Positions 1-7,429 of a DNA stretch of 33,306 nt are shown in pieces. How positions within the stretch are numbered: the first letter of the stretch is position 1; each line of letters begins with the position of its first letter. The translations under genes and the position numbers were made by a program. Source of the DNA: SFTH01 sp051878085 (GTDB taxonomy: Bacteria > Bacillota > Clostridia > Christensenellales > Aristaeellaceae); contig JBJEJN010000181.1 of the NCBI GenBank assembly GCA_051878085.1, positions 1 to 33,306 of the forward strand, read 5' to 3'. The notes beneath the pieces are model-generated. The model was not told the origin of the DNA. It saw nothing but the letters and a program-made list of their open reading frames with translations, and did no database searches.

Positions 1-5
1 TGTGC

Positions 6-11
6 TATAAT
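6..11 (+). promoter_or_regulatory. -10 element of the sugar ABC operon promoter
   Basis: A perfect TATAAT lies about 100 nt before the first start codon. The matching -35 would fall outside the window, so only half of the promoter is visible. A short dyad (AACGGC/GCCGTT, 39-53) followed by a T-rich stretch lies in the leader and could be a weak attenuator, but this is not certain. Confidence 0.5.
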
Positions 12-108
12 ACATTGTAAATTGTTGGAGAACCTTTTAACGGCGCTGCCGTTTTGTGTTGTTTATCTCCGCAAGGAGTGAACATAGAAAAAAAGGAGGG
101 AAAACAAA

Positions 109-1101
109 ATGAAGAAATTTGTTGCTCTGCTCATGGCTGCCATCATGGTTCTGACCTGCGCTTCTGCTTTCGCAGAGGGCTGGGAGATCGTCGTCGTCCC
201 GAAGGACGCCTCCAACCCCTGGTTCGTTCGCATGAACACCGGCGTTGAGGAGTACGCTGCGGCCCATCCGGAAGACACCATCTATCAGAAGGGCACCGCC
301 GAAATCGACGCGACCCTGCAGGCCCAGCTGGTTGACGACCTGGTTGCCCAGGGCGTTGACGCAATCTGCGTGGTTCCGGTTGACATCAAGTCCATCGAGC
401 CCTCTCTGAAGGCTGCCCGCGAAGCCGGCATCGTGGTCATCGCCCATGAAGGCGCTGCCCTCGAGAACGTCGACTACGACATCGAGGCCTTCAACAACGA
501 GCTGTACGGCGCGTTCATCATGGACAACCTGGCCGCCGCCATGGGCGAAGAGGGCCTGTACACCACGATGGTCGCCGACCTGACCAACGGCTCCCACAAC
601 GAGTGGGCGGACGGCGGCGTGAAGCGCGCCACCGAGGCCTATCCGAACATGACCCTGCTGGAGGCCGACCCCCGCGTTGAGTCTCACGACAACGGCGACA
701 CCGCCTACAACGTTGCCAAGGAGCTCTTCAAGAAGTATCCGGATCTGAAGGGCATCATGGGCACCTCTTCCTTCGACGCCCCCGGCGTTGCCCGCGCGAT
801 CGAGGAGCTGGGCCTCTCCGGCAAGGTGTTCACCGCCGGTACCGGCATGCCTGGCGACAACGCTGAGCTGCTCAAGAGCGGCGCCGTGCAGTACCTGACC
901 CTGTGGGATCCGGCACTGGCGGGCCAGGCGATGGTCGCCCTCGCCCAGAAGATCCTGGCCGGCGAAGAGATCGCTGCTCCGCTGGATCTGGGCGTTGAAG
1001 GCTACACCGAGCTCCAGTTCAAGGAAGGCTCCGAGACCGTGTTCGAGGGCCAGGGCTGGATCACCATCACCGCTGAGAACGTTGATTCCTTCGGCTTCTA
1101 A
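109..1101 (+). CDS. Sugar ABC transporter substrate-binding protein (RbsB/LsrB/RhaS-like)
   Basis: This 330-residue periplasmic-binding-protein type 1 family member should capture a sugar-like ligand outside the membrane for the importer encoded just downstream. The N-terminus is a signal peptide (MKK, hydrophobic core, AFA before EG at about residues 21-24). It has a Cys in the hydrophobic region, but VLTC is not a good lipobox. The VPKDASNPWFVRM and YDIEAFNN segments resemble the LsrB/rhamnose-binding branch. By eye, the LsrB positions that contact AI-2 (Asp-Gln before NQW) are Ser-His here, so AI-2 is not supported as ligand. The start has an AAAGGAGGG site 8 nt upstream. It is the first gene of a four-gene operon. 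The family is secure and the substrate unknown. Confidence 0.9.
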   Translation: MKKFVALLMAAIMVLTCASAFAEGWEIVVVPKDASNPWFVRMNTGVEEYAAAHPEDTIYQKGTAEIDATLQAQLVDDLVAQGVDAICVVPVDIKSIEPSLKAAREAGIVVIAHEGAALENVDYDIEAFNNELYGAFIMDNLAAAMGEEGLYTTMVADLTNGSHNEWADGGVKRATEAYPNMTLLEADPRVESHDNGDTAYNVAKELFKKYPDLKGIMGTSSFDAPGVARAIEELGLSGKVFTAGTGMPGDNAELLKSGAVQYLTLWDPALAGQAMVALAQKILAGEEIAAPLDLGVEGYTELQFKEGSETVFEGQGWITITAENVDSFGF

Positions 1102-1117
1102 TTTCAGAAAATGAATT

Positions 1118-1250
1118 GCGGGGAGCCAGACGGCTCCCCGCAGATCGTCTCGGCAGATTTTGCCTGAACGGCGCGTTGTTCAGGCAAAATCTGCCGGGAT
1201 TTTGCGGAGCTGCGCTCCGCACCCAAGAAACCCGGCGGGTCAGACCGCCG
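1118..1250 (+). repeat. Run of four hairpins between binding-protein and ATPase genes
   Basis: Four inverted repeats follow one another in the 166-nt spacer: 1118-1141 (10-bp stem, loop AGAC), 1151-1196 (perfect 19-bp stem, 8-nt loop), 1203-1221 (8-bp stem) and 1233-1250 (6-bp stem). None is followed by a T-run, so they are not ordinary terminators. Structures in this place commonly protect or attenuate the abundant binding-protein mRNA relative to the transporter genes. The 19-bp perfect stem could also be a dispersed palindromic repeat. Confidence 0.8.
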
Positions 1251-1267
1251 CAAGGAGGATTCAGGCA

Positions 1268-2752
1268 ATGTCCGAGTATCTGCTCAGAGCAGTAGACATC
1301 AGCAAATCGTTCGGCGCCGTCAAGGCGCTGCAAAACGTGACGCTGGAAATCAAGCCCGGCGAGGTGCACTGCCTGGCCGGCGAGAACGGCTGCGGTAAAT
1401 CGACGATCATCAAGGTCATCTGCGGCGTTCACAAGCCCGACGGTGGCCACATTGAGTTCGATGGAAAGAGCTATTCCGAAATCACGCCCCTGGAGGCCAT
1501 CAACATGGGCGTGCAGGTCATCTATCAGGACTTTTCCATCTTCCCGAACCTGACGGTCATGGAGAACCTGGCGTTCAACACCGAGCTGGCCGCAGGTCAC
1601 AAGCTTGTGAACAAGCGCCGCATGCGCCAGATCGCCAAGGAGGCCCTCTCCAAGATCAACTTTGACATGGAGCTGGATCGCCTGGTCGGTTCGCTCACCG
1701 TCGCGGAGAAGCAGATGGTTGCCATCTGCCGCGCGCTGATGTTCAACGCAAAGCTCATCATCATGGACGAGCCCACCACGGCGCTGACGAAGAAGGAGGT
1801 CAAGGCCCTCTTTGAGATCATCCTGAAGCTCAAGGCTCAGGGCATCGCCATCCTGTTCGTCAGCCACAAGCTGGACGAGGTATTTGAAATTTCGGAGCGC
1901 TTCTCCATCATGCGCAGCGGCCAGATGGTTGCCACCGGCAACACCGCCGACCTGGACGACAAGAAGTTCTCCTACTATATGACCGGCCGCGAATTTGAGA
2001 GCGAGCCCTTCAAGCCGAGCTTCCAGAGCAAGGAGAATGTGCTGGAGGTCAAGAATCTCACGCTGGACGGCAGCTTTGAGGACATCTCCTTCAACCTGCG
2101 GCGCGGCGAGATCCTTGGCATCACCGGACTTCTGGACTCCGGACGCACGGAGCTGGCGCTGTCCATGTTCGGTCTGCGCAAGGCCACCGGCGGAGAGATC
2201 ATCAAGGACGGCAAGCCGGTGAAAATCGCAAGTCCCCGCGACGCCATCGCCGCCGGCATCGGCTTCGTGCCGGAGGATCGACTCAGCGAGGGCCTGTTCC
2301 TCACCCAGTCCATCGCGGACAACATCATCATTTCGGAGATCGACCACCTCTCCAACGGTATGGGCGTGCTCAAGCGCAAGGAATGCAAGGACGAGGTGGA
2401 CAAGTGGGTCAGGGAGCTGGCCATCAAGACCCCCGACCCGCAGAATGCCTGCACCACCCTGTCCGGCGGCAACCAGCAGAGAATCGTGCTGGCCAAGTGG
2501 CTGGCCTGCAAACCAGACATTCTGATCCTCAACGGCCCCACCGTGGGCGTGGACATCGGCTCCAAGCACGACATCCACGCGATTCTTCAGCGCCTTGCGG
2601 ATCAGGGCATGGCGGTCATCATCATCTCGGACGACCTGCCCGAGGTTCTGGAAAACTGCTCCAAGATGCTGGTCATGAAGAAGGGCCGGATCGTCGCCCA
2701 GCTCGAACCCGCGCAGACCGACGAAGCCACCGTGCTCTCGCACATGATGTAA
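1268..2752 (+). CDS. Sugar ABC transporter ATP-binding protein, two ABC domains (RbsA/MglA type)
   Basis: This 494-residue cytoplasmic ATPase energises the importer. Domain 1 has an intact Walker A (GENGCGKST, residues 38-46) and Walker B (IIMDEPTTAL), but a degenerate signature (SLTVAEKQ). Domain 2 has a degenerate Walker A (GLLDSGRTE), an intact signature (LSGGNQQ) and a Walker B reading LILNGPTVGVD, where the usual Asp-Glu is Asn-Gly. Only one canonical composite ATP site, domain 1 Walker motifs against the domain 2 signature, can therefore form. The ATG at 1268 is chosen over upstream in-frame starts because AAGGAGG (1252-1258) precedes it and the upstream frame runs through the hairpin cluster. 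The next gene begins 13 nt after the stop. Confidence 0.92.
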   Translation: MSEYLLRAVDISKSFGAVKALQNVTLEIKPGEVHCLAGENGCGKSTIIKVICGVHKPDGGHIEFDGKSYSEITPLEAINMGVQVIYQDFSIFPNLTVMENLAFNTELAAGHKLVNKRRMRQIAKEALSKINFDMELDRLVGSLTVAEKQMVAICRALMFNAKLIIMDEPTTALTKKEVKALFEIILKLKAQGIAILFVSHKLDEVFEISERFSIMRSGQMVATGNTADLDDKKFSYYMTGREFESEPFKPSFQSKENVLEVKNLTLDGSFEDISFNLRRGEILGITGLLDSGRTELALSMFGLRKATGGEIIKDGKPVKIASPRDAIAAGIGFVPEDRLSEGLFLTQSIADNIIISEIDHLSNGMGVLKRKECKDEVDKWVRELAIKTPDPQNACTTLSGGNQQRIVLAKWLACKPDILILNGPTVGVDIGSKHDIHAILQRLADQGMAVIIISDDLPEVLENCSKMLVMKKGRIVAQLEPAQTDEATVLSHMM

Positions 2753-2765
2753 GGAGGGAAAATGC

Positions 2766-3800
2766 ATGAATCTGAAAAAATCTCTCCGTAAGCTGACCGG
2801 AAGAAGCGAATTTTACATCACGCTGGTGTTCCTCGCACTGTGCCTGCTGATCGAGGTTCGCTCCCATCAGTTCTTCACCCCCAACAACATCGTCGACATC
2901 CTGAGCGCGCTGGTCGTGCCCGGAATCTTCGCCATCGGCGAGTTCATGGTCATCGTCTCCGGCGGCTTCGACGTATCCTTCCCGGCGCTGGCCTCCCTCA
3001 CCGGCTATGCGACCACGAAGATGCTGCTGGACATGGGCTGGGAAGGCGGCGTGTGGCTGCCCATCCTCATCACCATCGTGATCGGTGGCATTCTGGGCGC
3101 GTTCAATGGCCTGTTCATCGGCTACTTTGAGCTGCCGGCCATGATCGTGACCCTGGGCTCTTCCTCTGTGTTCAAGGGCCTGATGCAGGGCGCGCTGAAC
3201 TCCAAGCAGCTGGCGGTGATTCCGCAGGGCATGCGCTCCTTCGGCACCTCCGCGCTGTTCATCGCGGAGAACAAGAGCTCCGGCCTGACCTCGCGCATGC
3301 CGACGACATTTTTGATGCTCGTGGCCGTGCTGCTGGTGACCTACTTCCTGCTCAACAAGACCATGTTCGGCCGCGGCATCTACGCCATCGGCGGCAACGC
3401 GACCAGCGCACACCGCGCGGGCTTCAACGTCAAGCGCACCCGCTTCCTGATGCTGGTCTACGTGGGCGTGATCTCCGCCCTGGCGGGCCTGTGCCGCGTG
3501 TGCATGATGCAGCAGATGCATCCCACCAACATGCTGGGCATGGAGATGAACATCATCGCCGGCGTCGTGCTTGGCGGCACCGCCATCGTCGGCGGCAGCG
3601 GCACGCTCTACGGCTGCATGCTGGGCACCGCGCTGATCGTCATGGTGGAAAACTCCATGATCCTGATCGGCATTCCCACCGTCTGGAAGGACTTCTTCGT
3701 CGGCGCGCTGATCGTGGTTGGCACCGGCATCTCCGCGATGCAGGTGACGCGCGCGAATAAGGCCGGCCTTCGCAACCTGAAAAAGGAGGCGGTAAAATGA
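2766..3800 (+). CDS. Sugar ABC transporter permease (RbsC/LsrC-like), first of two
   Basis: This 344-residue integral membrane protein is one half of the translocation pore. It begins with a short basic N-terminus and has repeated long hydrophobic segments throughout. The family motif region AGVVLGGTAIVGGSGT near residues 265-280 is the conserved cytoplasmic coupling part of the BPD_transp_2 family. The AAGGAGGG site at 2751-2758 overlaps the stop of the ATPase gene, and the stop codon overlaps the next start (ATGA, 3797-3800). Two different permease genes imply a heterodimeric pore, as in the Lsr and rhamnose systems. Confidence 0.9.
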   Translation: MNLKKSLRKLTGRSEFYITLVFLALCLLIEVRSHQFFTPNNIVDILSALVVPGIFAIGEFMVIVSGGFDVSFPALASLTGYATTKMLLDMGWEGGVWLPILITIVIGGILGAFNGLFIGYFELPAMIVTLGSSSVFKGLMQGALNSKQLAVIPQGMRSFGTSALFIAENKSSGLTSRMPTTFLMLVAVLLVTYFLLNKTMFGRGIYAIGGNATSAHRAGFNVKRTRFLMLVYVGVISALAGLCRVCMMQQMHPTNMLGMEMNIIAGVVLGGTAIVGGSGTLYGCMLGTALIVMVENSMILIGIPTVWKDFFVGALIVVGTGISAMQVTRANKAGLRNLKKEAVK

Positions 3801-4828
3801 ACAAGCTGCTCGCCATCTACCGCAAGGATCGCCACATCTCCCGCCTGGTCATCATGATCGTCGCGTGGATGATCTTCATGGCGATCACCCGCTTCTCGAA
3901 GTTCTACACCGTCATCAACTTCACCACCATGGCCAGCCAGTTCCCTGAGTTCGGCATCATGGCCCTGGGCGGCATGCTGTGCATGATCACCGGCGGCATC
4001 GACCTGTCCTCCGTGGGCGTGGCCAACGTCACCTCCATCACCATGGGCATGTTCATGAAGACCCAGATGGTCGAGGGCAGCATCAGCGCCTTCACCATGA
4101 TCGCCGCGTTCGCGATGGCGATCTGCATCGGCCTGGTGGTCGGCGCGATCAACGGCGCGCTGATCTCCAAGATCAAGATCCCGCCGATCCTGACGACCCT
4201 GGGCATGAACCAGCTGGTGACCGGCATCTCCATGGTCATCACCGGCGGCAACGCAGTCAGCGACCTGCCCATGAACTACGCGGAGACCATCAACCAGAAG
4301 CTGCTCAAGGTCATCCCCGGCAAGCGCGGCGTGATGCAGGGCGTTCTGCCGGTGCAGCTGATCTTCTTCGTGGTCATTGCGCTGATCATCTGGTTCCTGC
4401 TGGCGCGCACCTCCTTCGGCAAGAAGATCTACATGATCGGCACCAACGAGAATGTGGCCCGCTTCTCCGGCGTGAAGGTGGATCAGATGCTCATCAAGAC
4501 CTACGCAATCTCCGGCATCTGCGCGGCCATCGGCGGCATGATCATGCTGGCCAACTACAACTCCGCGCGCTCGGACTACGGCAGCGTCTACACCCTCCAG
4601 TGCATCCTGATCGTGGTGCTGGGCGGCGTGGATCCCAAGGGCGGCCGCGGCAAGATCAGCGGCGTGCTGCTGGCCATCATCCTGCTGCGCCTGCTGGAAA
4701 CCGGCCTCAACCGCTTCCCGCAGATCTCCAGCTACTACATCAACCTGATCTACGGCGCGGTGCTGCTGTTGGTCATGGTGCTCAACTACTTCGTGGAGCA
4801 TCCCATCACCAAGCGCAAGGCTGCGTAA
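3797..4828 (+). CDS. Sugar ABC transporter permease (RbsC/LsrD-like), second of two
   Basis: This 343-residue membrane protein of the same BPD_transp_2 family is the partner half of the pore. It has a charged N-terminus, then many hydrophobic segments, and the motif LIVVLGGVDPKGGRGK near residues 273-288 in the conserved coupling region. Its start overlaps the preceding stop by 4 nt, with AAAGGAGG upstream, so translation of the two permeases is probably coupled. It ends the operon, and a strong terminator hairpin begins 18 nt after the stop. Confidence 0.9.
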   Translation: MNKLLAIYRKDRHISRLVIMIVAWMIFMAITRFSKFYTVINFTTMASQFPEFGIMALGGMLCMITGGIDLSSVGVANVTSITMGMFMKTQMVEGSISAFTMIAAFAMAICIGLVVGAINGALISKIKIPPILTTLGMNQLVTGISMVITGGNAVSDLPMNYAETINQKLLKVIPGKRGVMQGVLPVQLIFFVVIALIIWFLLARTSFGKKIYMIGTNENVARFSGVKVDQMLIKTYAISGICAAIGGMIMLANYNSARSDYGSVYTLQCILIVVLGGVDPKGGRGKISGVLLAIILLRLLETGLNRFPQISSYYINLIYGAVLLLVMVLNYFVEHPITKRKAA

Positions 4829-4845
4829 ACCCCAAAAACATGCAA

Positions 4846-4876
4846 CCCCAATCGCATTGAATGTGATTGGGGTTTT
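4846..4876 (+). terminator. Intrinsic terminator of the sugar ABC operon
   Basis: A 12-bp stem (CCCCAATCGCAT/ATGTGATTGGGG, one G-T pair) with a 3-nt loop is followed by TTTT. It lies between convergent genes. A run of five A residues at 4834-4838 may give some function for the minus-strand gene too. Confidence 0.9.
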
Positions 4877-4892
4877 CATTTGCAGTCCAGGC

Positions 4893-5123
4893 TCAGCGCA
4901 TGCCGCAGCCGCTGCGCCCGGGGCCCTCGCGGCCGGAGACGTAGCGGGCGTTGAACTCCATGTTGATCTCCCGCAGCTCCTTGATGCCGTCGATGTAGTC
5001 CTGATACATCTCCGCAAGGCCCGCCATGCATCCGTCGCAGTAGGCGGAGATGTTGCCCAGCGAATCGGCCACGATCTGTTCGCGCTGCGCGCGCGTGGTG
5101 TCTTTGATGAGGATGCTATCCAT
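4893..5123 (-). CDS. Small conserved clostridial protein with CxxC motif
   Basis: This 76-residue protein begins MDSILIKDTT and has a CDGC motif at 29-32 and a further Cys near the C-terminus. I recall similar short proteins in Clostridia that start with ILIKDTT and carry a Cys cluster; some are labelled PurH by mistake, although they have no PurH domain. The CxxC could bind a metal or be redox active, but no function can be assigned. GGAGGG precedes the ATG by 8 nt and a good promoter (5156-5184) lies just upstream, which supports it as a real single-gene unit. Confidence 0.75.
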   Translation of the reverse strand: MDSILIKDTTRAQREQIVADSLGNISAYCDGCMAGLAEMYQDYIDGIKELREINMEFNARYVSGREGPGRSGCGMR

Positions 5124-5155
5124 GCTCTTCCCTCCGATGCGTGCATTCTTCTGCT

Positions 5156-5184
5156 ATTGTACCGCGAAAATCCACTTTCGGCAA
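5156..5184 (-). promoter_or_regulatory. Promoter of the small CxxC gene
   Basis: Read on the minus strand, TTGCCG (5184-5179) and TACAAT (5161-5156) are 17 nt apart. It is 33 nt upstream of the start codon and divergent from the mntP promoter. Confidence 0.75.
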
Positions 5185-5243
5185 GCTTGAATGGGAAAAT
5201 TCGCTGTCCAAACGAGGGGATTCTTAATTTCTGGAAAACTGCA

Positions 5244-5272
5244 TTGACGGGCGGTCACCATTGTGATAGAAT
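5244..5272 (+). promoter_or_regulatory. Promoter of the mntP leader
   Basis: TTGACG and TAGAAT are separated by exactly 17 nt. Transcription would start near 5280, immediately before the riboswitch. Confidence 0.85.
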
Positions 5273-5289
5273 GAAACATGCAAATTTCC

Positions 5290-5402
5290 CGTGGGGGAGT
5301 AGCGAGCGCGCGAGAGCGCGTAGCAAGTCAACATACTGACCGCGCACCGGTCTGGCTTGTTTTAAATTGCGAGACTCATGTATTGCTGCGATGCGATACC
5401 TG
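5290..5402 (+). promoter_or_regulatory. yybP-ykoY manganese riboswitch
   Basis: The leader carries the conserved pieces of this Mn2+-sensing aptamer in order: GGGGGAGTAGC (5293-5303), an internal CG-rich hairpin, CAACATACTGACC, and GCGAGACTC. A closing helix can form between CGTGGG (5290-5295) and CTCATG (5375-5380). ATACCTG at 5396-5402 is fully complementary to CAGGTAT (5422-5428) inside the 5' arm of the following terminator, which gives a simple antiterminator. The family is known to respond to Mn2+ and turn on exporters. Its position before mntP fits exactly. Confidence 0.92.
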
Positions 5403-5417
5403 AGCTGTGCCCATTTG

Positions 5418-5454
5418 AACCCAGGTATGACTTCGCAGTCATATCTGGGTTTTT
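5418..5454 (+). terminator. Riboswitch-controlled terminator before mntP
   Basis: A 15-bp stem (one G-T pair, loop TCGC) ends in TTTTT 28 nt before the start codon of mntP. Its 5' arm overlaps the antiterminator partner at 5422-5428, so this is the expression platform of the Mn2+ riboswitch. Confidence 0.9.
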
Positions 5455-5481
5455 GCTGAATCTGCATCGGAGGCGGTACGT

Positions 5482-6072
5482 ATGAATTTCAGCTTCGTGT
5501 TCTTCTTCAACAGCATCCTGCTGGGCGTGGGCCTTGCGATGGACGCATTCTCGGTGTCCATGGCCAACGGCCTGAACGAGCCGCAGATGCGACAGCGCAG
5601 GATGTGTGCCATCGCGGGCGTGTTCGCAGGCTTCCAGGCGCTGATGCCCATGGCGGGCTGGATCTGCGTGCACACGGTGGTGCGCTACTTTCAGGCCTTT
5701 GAACGCTACATCCCTTGGATCGCGCTGATCCTGCTGGGCTTCATCGGCGGCAAGATGCTGGTGGAGGCGGTTCGCCACCCGGAGGCGGATGGAGAGCACG
5801 TGGGCGTGGGCCTGGGCGCGCTGCTGGTGCAGGGCGTGGCAACGTCCATCGACGCGCTCTCGGTGGGCTTCACCATCGCGGATTACAACTGGCTGATGGC
5901 CCTGATCTGCGCGCTCATCATTGCCGCCGTGACCTTCGTGATCTGCATGGCGGGGCTGTTCATCGGCCGCAAGTTCGGCACGAAGCTCGCCAACCGGGCG
6001 CAGCTGCTGGGCGGCTCGATCCTGATCGTCATCGGCATCGAAATCTTCCTGACAGGCATCTTGGGCGCGTAA
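5482..6072 (+). CDS. mntP: Manganese efflux pump MntP
   Basis: This 196-residue membrane protein exports Mn2+ from the cell. It has about six hydrophobic segments arranged as two related halves, each with the family Asp motif: GLAMDAFSVS (Asp21) and ATSIDALSVG (Asp124). The length matches the family. GGAGG at 5469-5473 gives a clear ATG start. It is transcribed alone, from its own promoter and through a Mn2+ riboswitch with a terminator, so expression should rise with excess manganese. Confidence 0.95.
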   Translation: MNFSFVFFFNSILLGVGLAMDAFSVSMANGLNEPQMRQRRMCAIAGVFAGFQALMPMAGWICVHTVVRYFQAFERYIPWIALILLGFIGGKMLVEAVRHPEADGEHVGVGLGALLVQGVATSIDALSVGFTIADYNWLMALICALIIAAVTFVICMAGLFIGRKFGTKLANRAQLLGGSILIVIGIEIFLTGILGA

Positions 6073-6080
6073 GCCGGAAC

Positions 6081-6109
6081 TTGAAAAAGCTCTGCATCTA
6101 TGGTACAAT
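6081..6109 (+). promoter_or_regulatory. Promoter of the PepE-like gene
   Basis: TTGAAA and TACAAT are separated by 17 nt, 55 nt before the start codon. A small hairpin (TCCGGC/GCCGGA, 6120-6135) sits in the 5' leader. Confidence 0.8.
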
Positions 6110-6163
6110 GCGGATGTTGTCCGGCGTGTGCCGGAAATCTTTGGAATGTGAGGAGCTTTATCC

Positions 6164-6901
6164 ATGCATCTGTTTCTGACCAGCAGCCCCTGCAACGACG
6201 ATGTGCCCGAGGGCGTGGAGCTGCCCTGCATCTTTAATGAAGAAAACGGCTTTGTGGTGAACCTGTGCGACCGCGTGCCGCCGGACGCCCACCTGCTGGT
6301 GATCGCGGCGGATCCGCTGGCCTTCGACGGCAACGATGAGATGGCCGACACCTTCGCCGCCTGCTTTGAATACCACGGCATGCAGCTTGCGTCCGTGGAC
6401 ATCTGCGACGCCCGCACGGAAAACTGGACGGAGGATCTGGTCTACGGCAGCGACGTGATCATCCTGGGCGGCGGTCACGTGCCCACCGAGAACGCCTTCT
6501 TCCGGCGCATCGGCCTGCGCGACCTGCTGGAGGACTACGAGGGCGTGGTCATCGGCATCAGCGCGGGCTCCATGAACTGCGCGTCCATCGTCTACGCACA
6601 GCCGGAGCTGCCTGGCGAGGCCGTGGATCCCGCCTACCAGCGCTACCTCTCCGGACTGGGCCTGACCGACATCATGGTGCTGCCCCACTACCAGAAGGTG
6701 AAGGACGTCATCATCGACGGCCTGCGGCTCTACGAGGACGTGACCTACGGCGACAGCCATGACAATCCCTTCCTGGCCATCGTGGACGGCAGCTACGTGC
6801 TCGTCGAGAACGGAACCAGCGTGCTCTTCGGCGAGGGCTACTGCATCGAGAACGGCGGAATCGAACAAATCTGCGCCGAGGGCTGTGCAGTGGAGCTGTA
6901 A
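6164..6901 (+). CDS. Peptidase E-like / class I glutamine amidotransferase-like protein (S51 family)
   Basis: This 245-residue cytoplasmic protein has the S51 nucleophile elbow GISAGSMN (residues 131-138, Ser133 the likely nucleophile), a preceding ILGGGHVPTEN segment and MVLPHYQ (His175). Known S51 enzymes such as E. coli PepE hydrolyse Asp-X dipeptides and cyanophycinase cleaves cyanophycin. Many clostridial members are uncharacterised, so the substrate is open. AGGAG at 6151-6155 supports the start. It is a single-gene unit with its own promoter, and no clear terminator was found before the glycine riboswitch promoter. Confidence 0.8.
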   Translation: MHLFLTSSPCNDDVPEGVELPCIFNEENGFVVNLCDRVPPDAHLLVIAADPLAFDGNDEMADTFAACFEYHGMQLASVDICDARTENWTEDLVYGSDVIILGGGHVPTENAFFRRIGLRDLLEDYEGVVIGISAGSMNCASIVYAQPELPGEAVDPAYQRYLSGLGLTDIMVLPHYQKVKDVIIDGLRLYEDVTYGDSHDNPFLAIVDGSYVLVENGTSVLFGEGYCIENGGIEQICAEGCAVEL

Positions 6902-6956
6902 GGCGAACATTTTTACGAAAAAAGGGAAAGAATCTGCGGAAAAATGCCCGGGAATG

Positions 6957-6985
6957 TTGACTGGGCTATACAGCTGTGGTATAAT
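6957..6985 (+). promoter_or_regulatory. Promoter of the glycine riboswitch-glyA unit
   Basis: TTGACT and a perfect TATAAT are 17 nt apart. Between this promoter and the aptamers the RNA can also form AAGCC/GGCTT and a stem at 7016-7041 with a GAAA loop and one mismatch. These are not part of the known glycine aptamer. Confidence 0.9.
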
Positions 6986-7051
6986 ACAGATTAGGCAAGC
7001 CGTAGGCTTGGCCGGGTCGCTCACTCGAAAGAGGGAGCGACAATCTGGGAA

Positions 7052-7261
7052 CAATTGCATAAGAAGGCCGTTTGAAGCTTGCAGGAGAGCGGACGCAAGT
7101 CCCGCCNNNNNNNNNNNNNNNNNNNNNNNNNNNNNNNNNNNNNNNNNNNNNNNNNNNNNNNNNNNNNNNNNNNNNNNNNNNNNNNNNNNNNNNNNNNNNN
7201 NNNNNNCAATTGCATAAGAAGGCCGTTTGAAGCTTGCAGGAGAGCGGACGCAAGTCCCGCC
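7052..7261. repeat. Identical 55-bp sequences on both sides of the N gap
   Basis: Positions 7052-7106 and 7207-7261 are identical over 55 bases, and each ends exactly at the run of N or at the continuation of the aptamer. This is what adjacent contigs sharing one assembly k-mer would give. Collapsing the two copies yields one intact first glycine aptamer. Confidence 0.9.
7107..7206. other. Scaffold gap of 100 N
   Basis: Exactly 100 undetermined bases, a placeholder size. Nothing can be read here, and reading frames that run through it are not real. Confidence 1.
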
Positions 7262-7400
7262 GAAGGAGTACACTCTCAGGCGTTCCCCGTGGGAATGAGG
7301 ACTGTGGGCAGACGGCACTCTGGAGACGCCCGCCACAGCGGCGGGGGCCGAAGGGGCAAAGCGCAGGCGCGCGAATCTCTCAGGCAAAAGGACAGAGCGG
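7231..7400 (+). promoter_or_regulatory. Tandem glycine riboswitch upstream of glyA
   Basis: Two glycine aptamers follow each other. The first has GCAGGAGAG, CGCCGAAGGAG and CTCTCAGGC. The second begins CACTCTGGAGACGCC and has GCCGAAGGGGCAAAGC, CGAATCTCTCAGGC and AAAGGACAGAG. CTCTG (7318-7322) and CAGAG (7393-7397) form the closing helix of aptamer II. The family is known to bind glycine, often with two aptamers before glycine-metabolism genes. The 5' part of aptamer I lies in the sequence duplicated at the gap. Confidence 0.93.
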
Positions 7401-7429
7401 CAACCTCGTCAAAGGGGTGTGTCTGTCTC

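Noticed and set aside
109..1101. AI-2 (lsr) operon for quorum signal uptake
   Set aside because: Only the transporter families match; contact residues differ and no lsrK/F/G/R genes are present.
1067..2767. Very long open frame on the minus strand across the ATPase gene
   Set aside because: His/Asp/Leu-rich translation without known domains, opposite to a gene with full ABC motifs and ribosome sites. Similar antisense frames occur over nearly every gene here (for example 18433-20046 and 24026-25516) and are products of high GC.
7052..7261. A third glycine aptamer or a true tandem duplication
   Set aside because: The identical part is exactly 55 bp and ends at the gap edge on the left copy, which points to a contig overlap. 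It stays open only until reads are checked.
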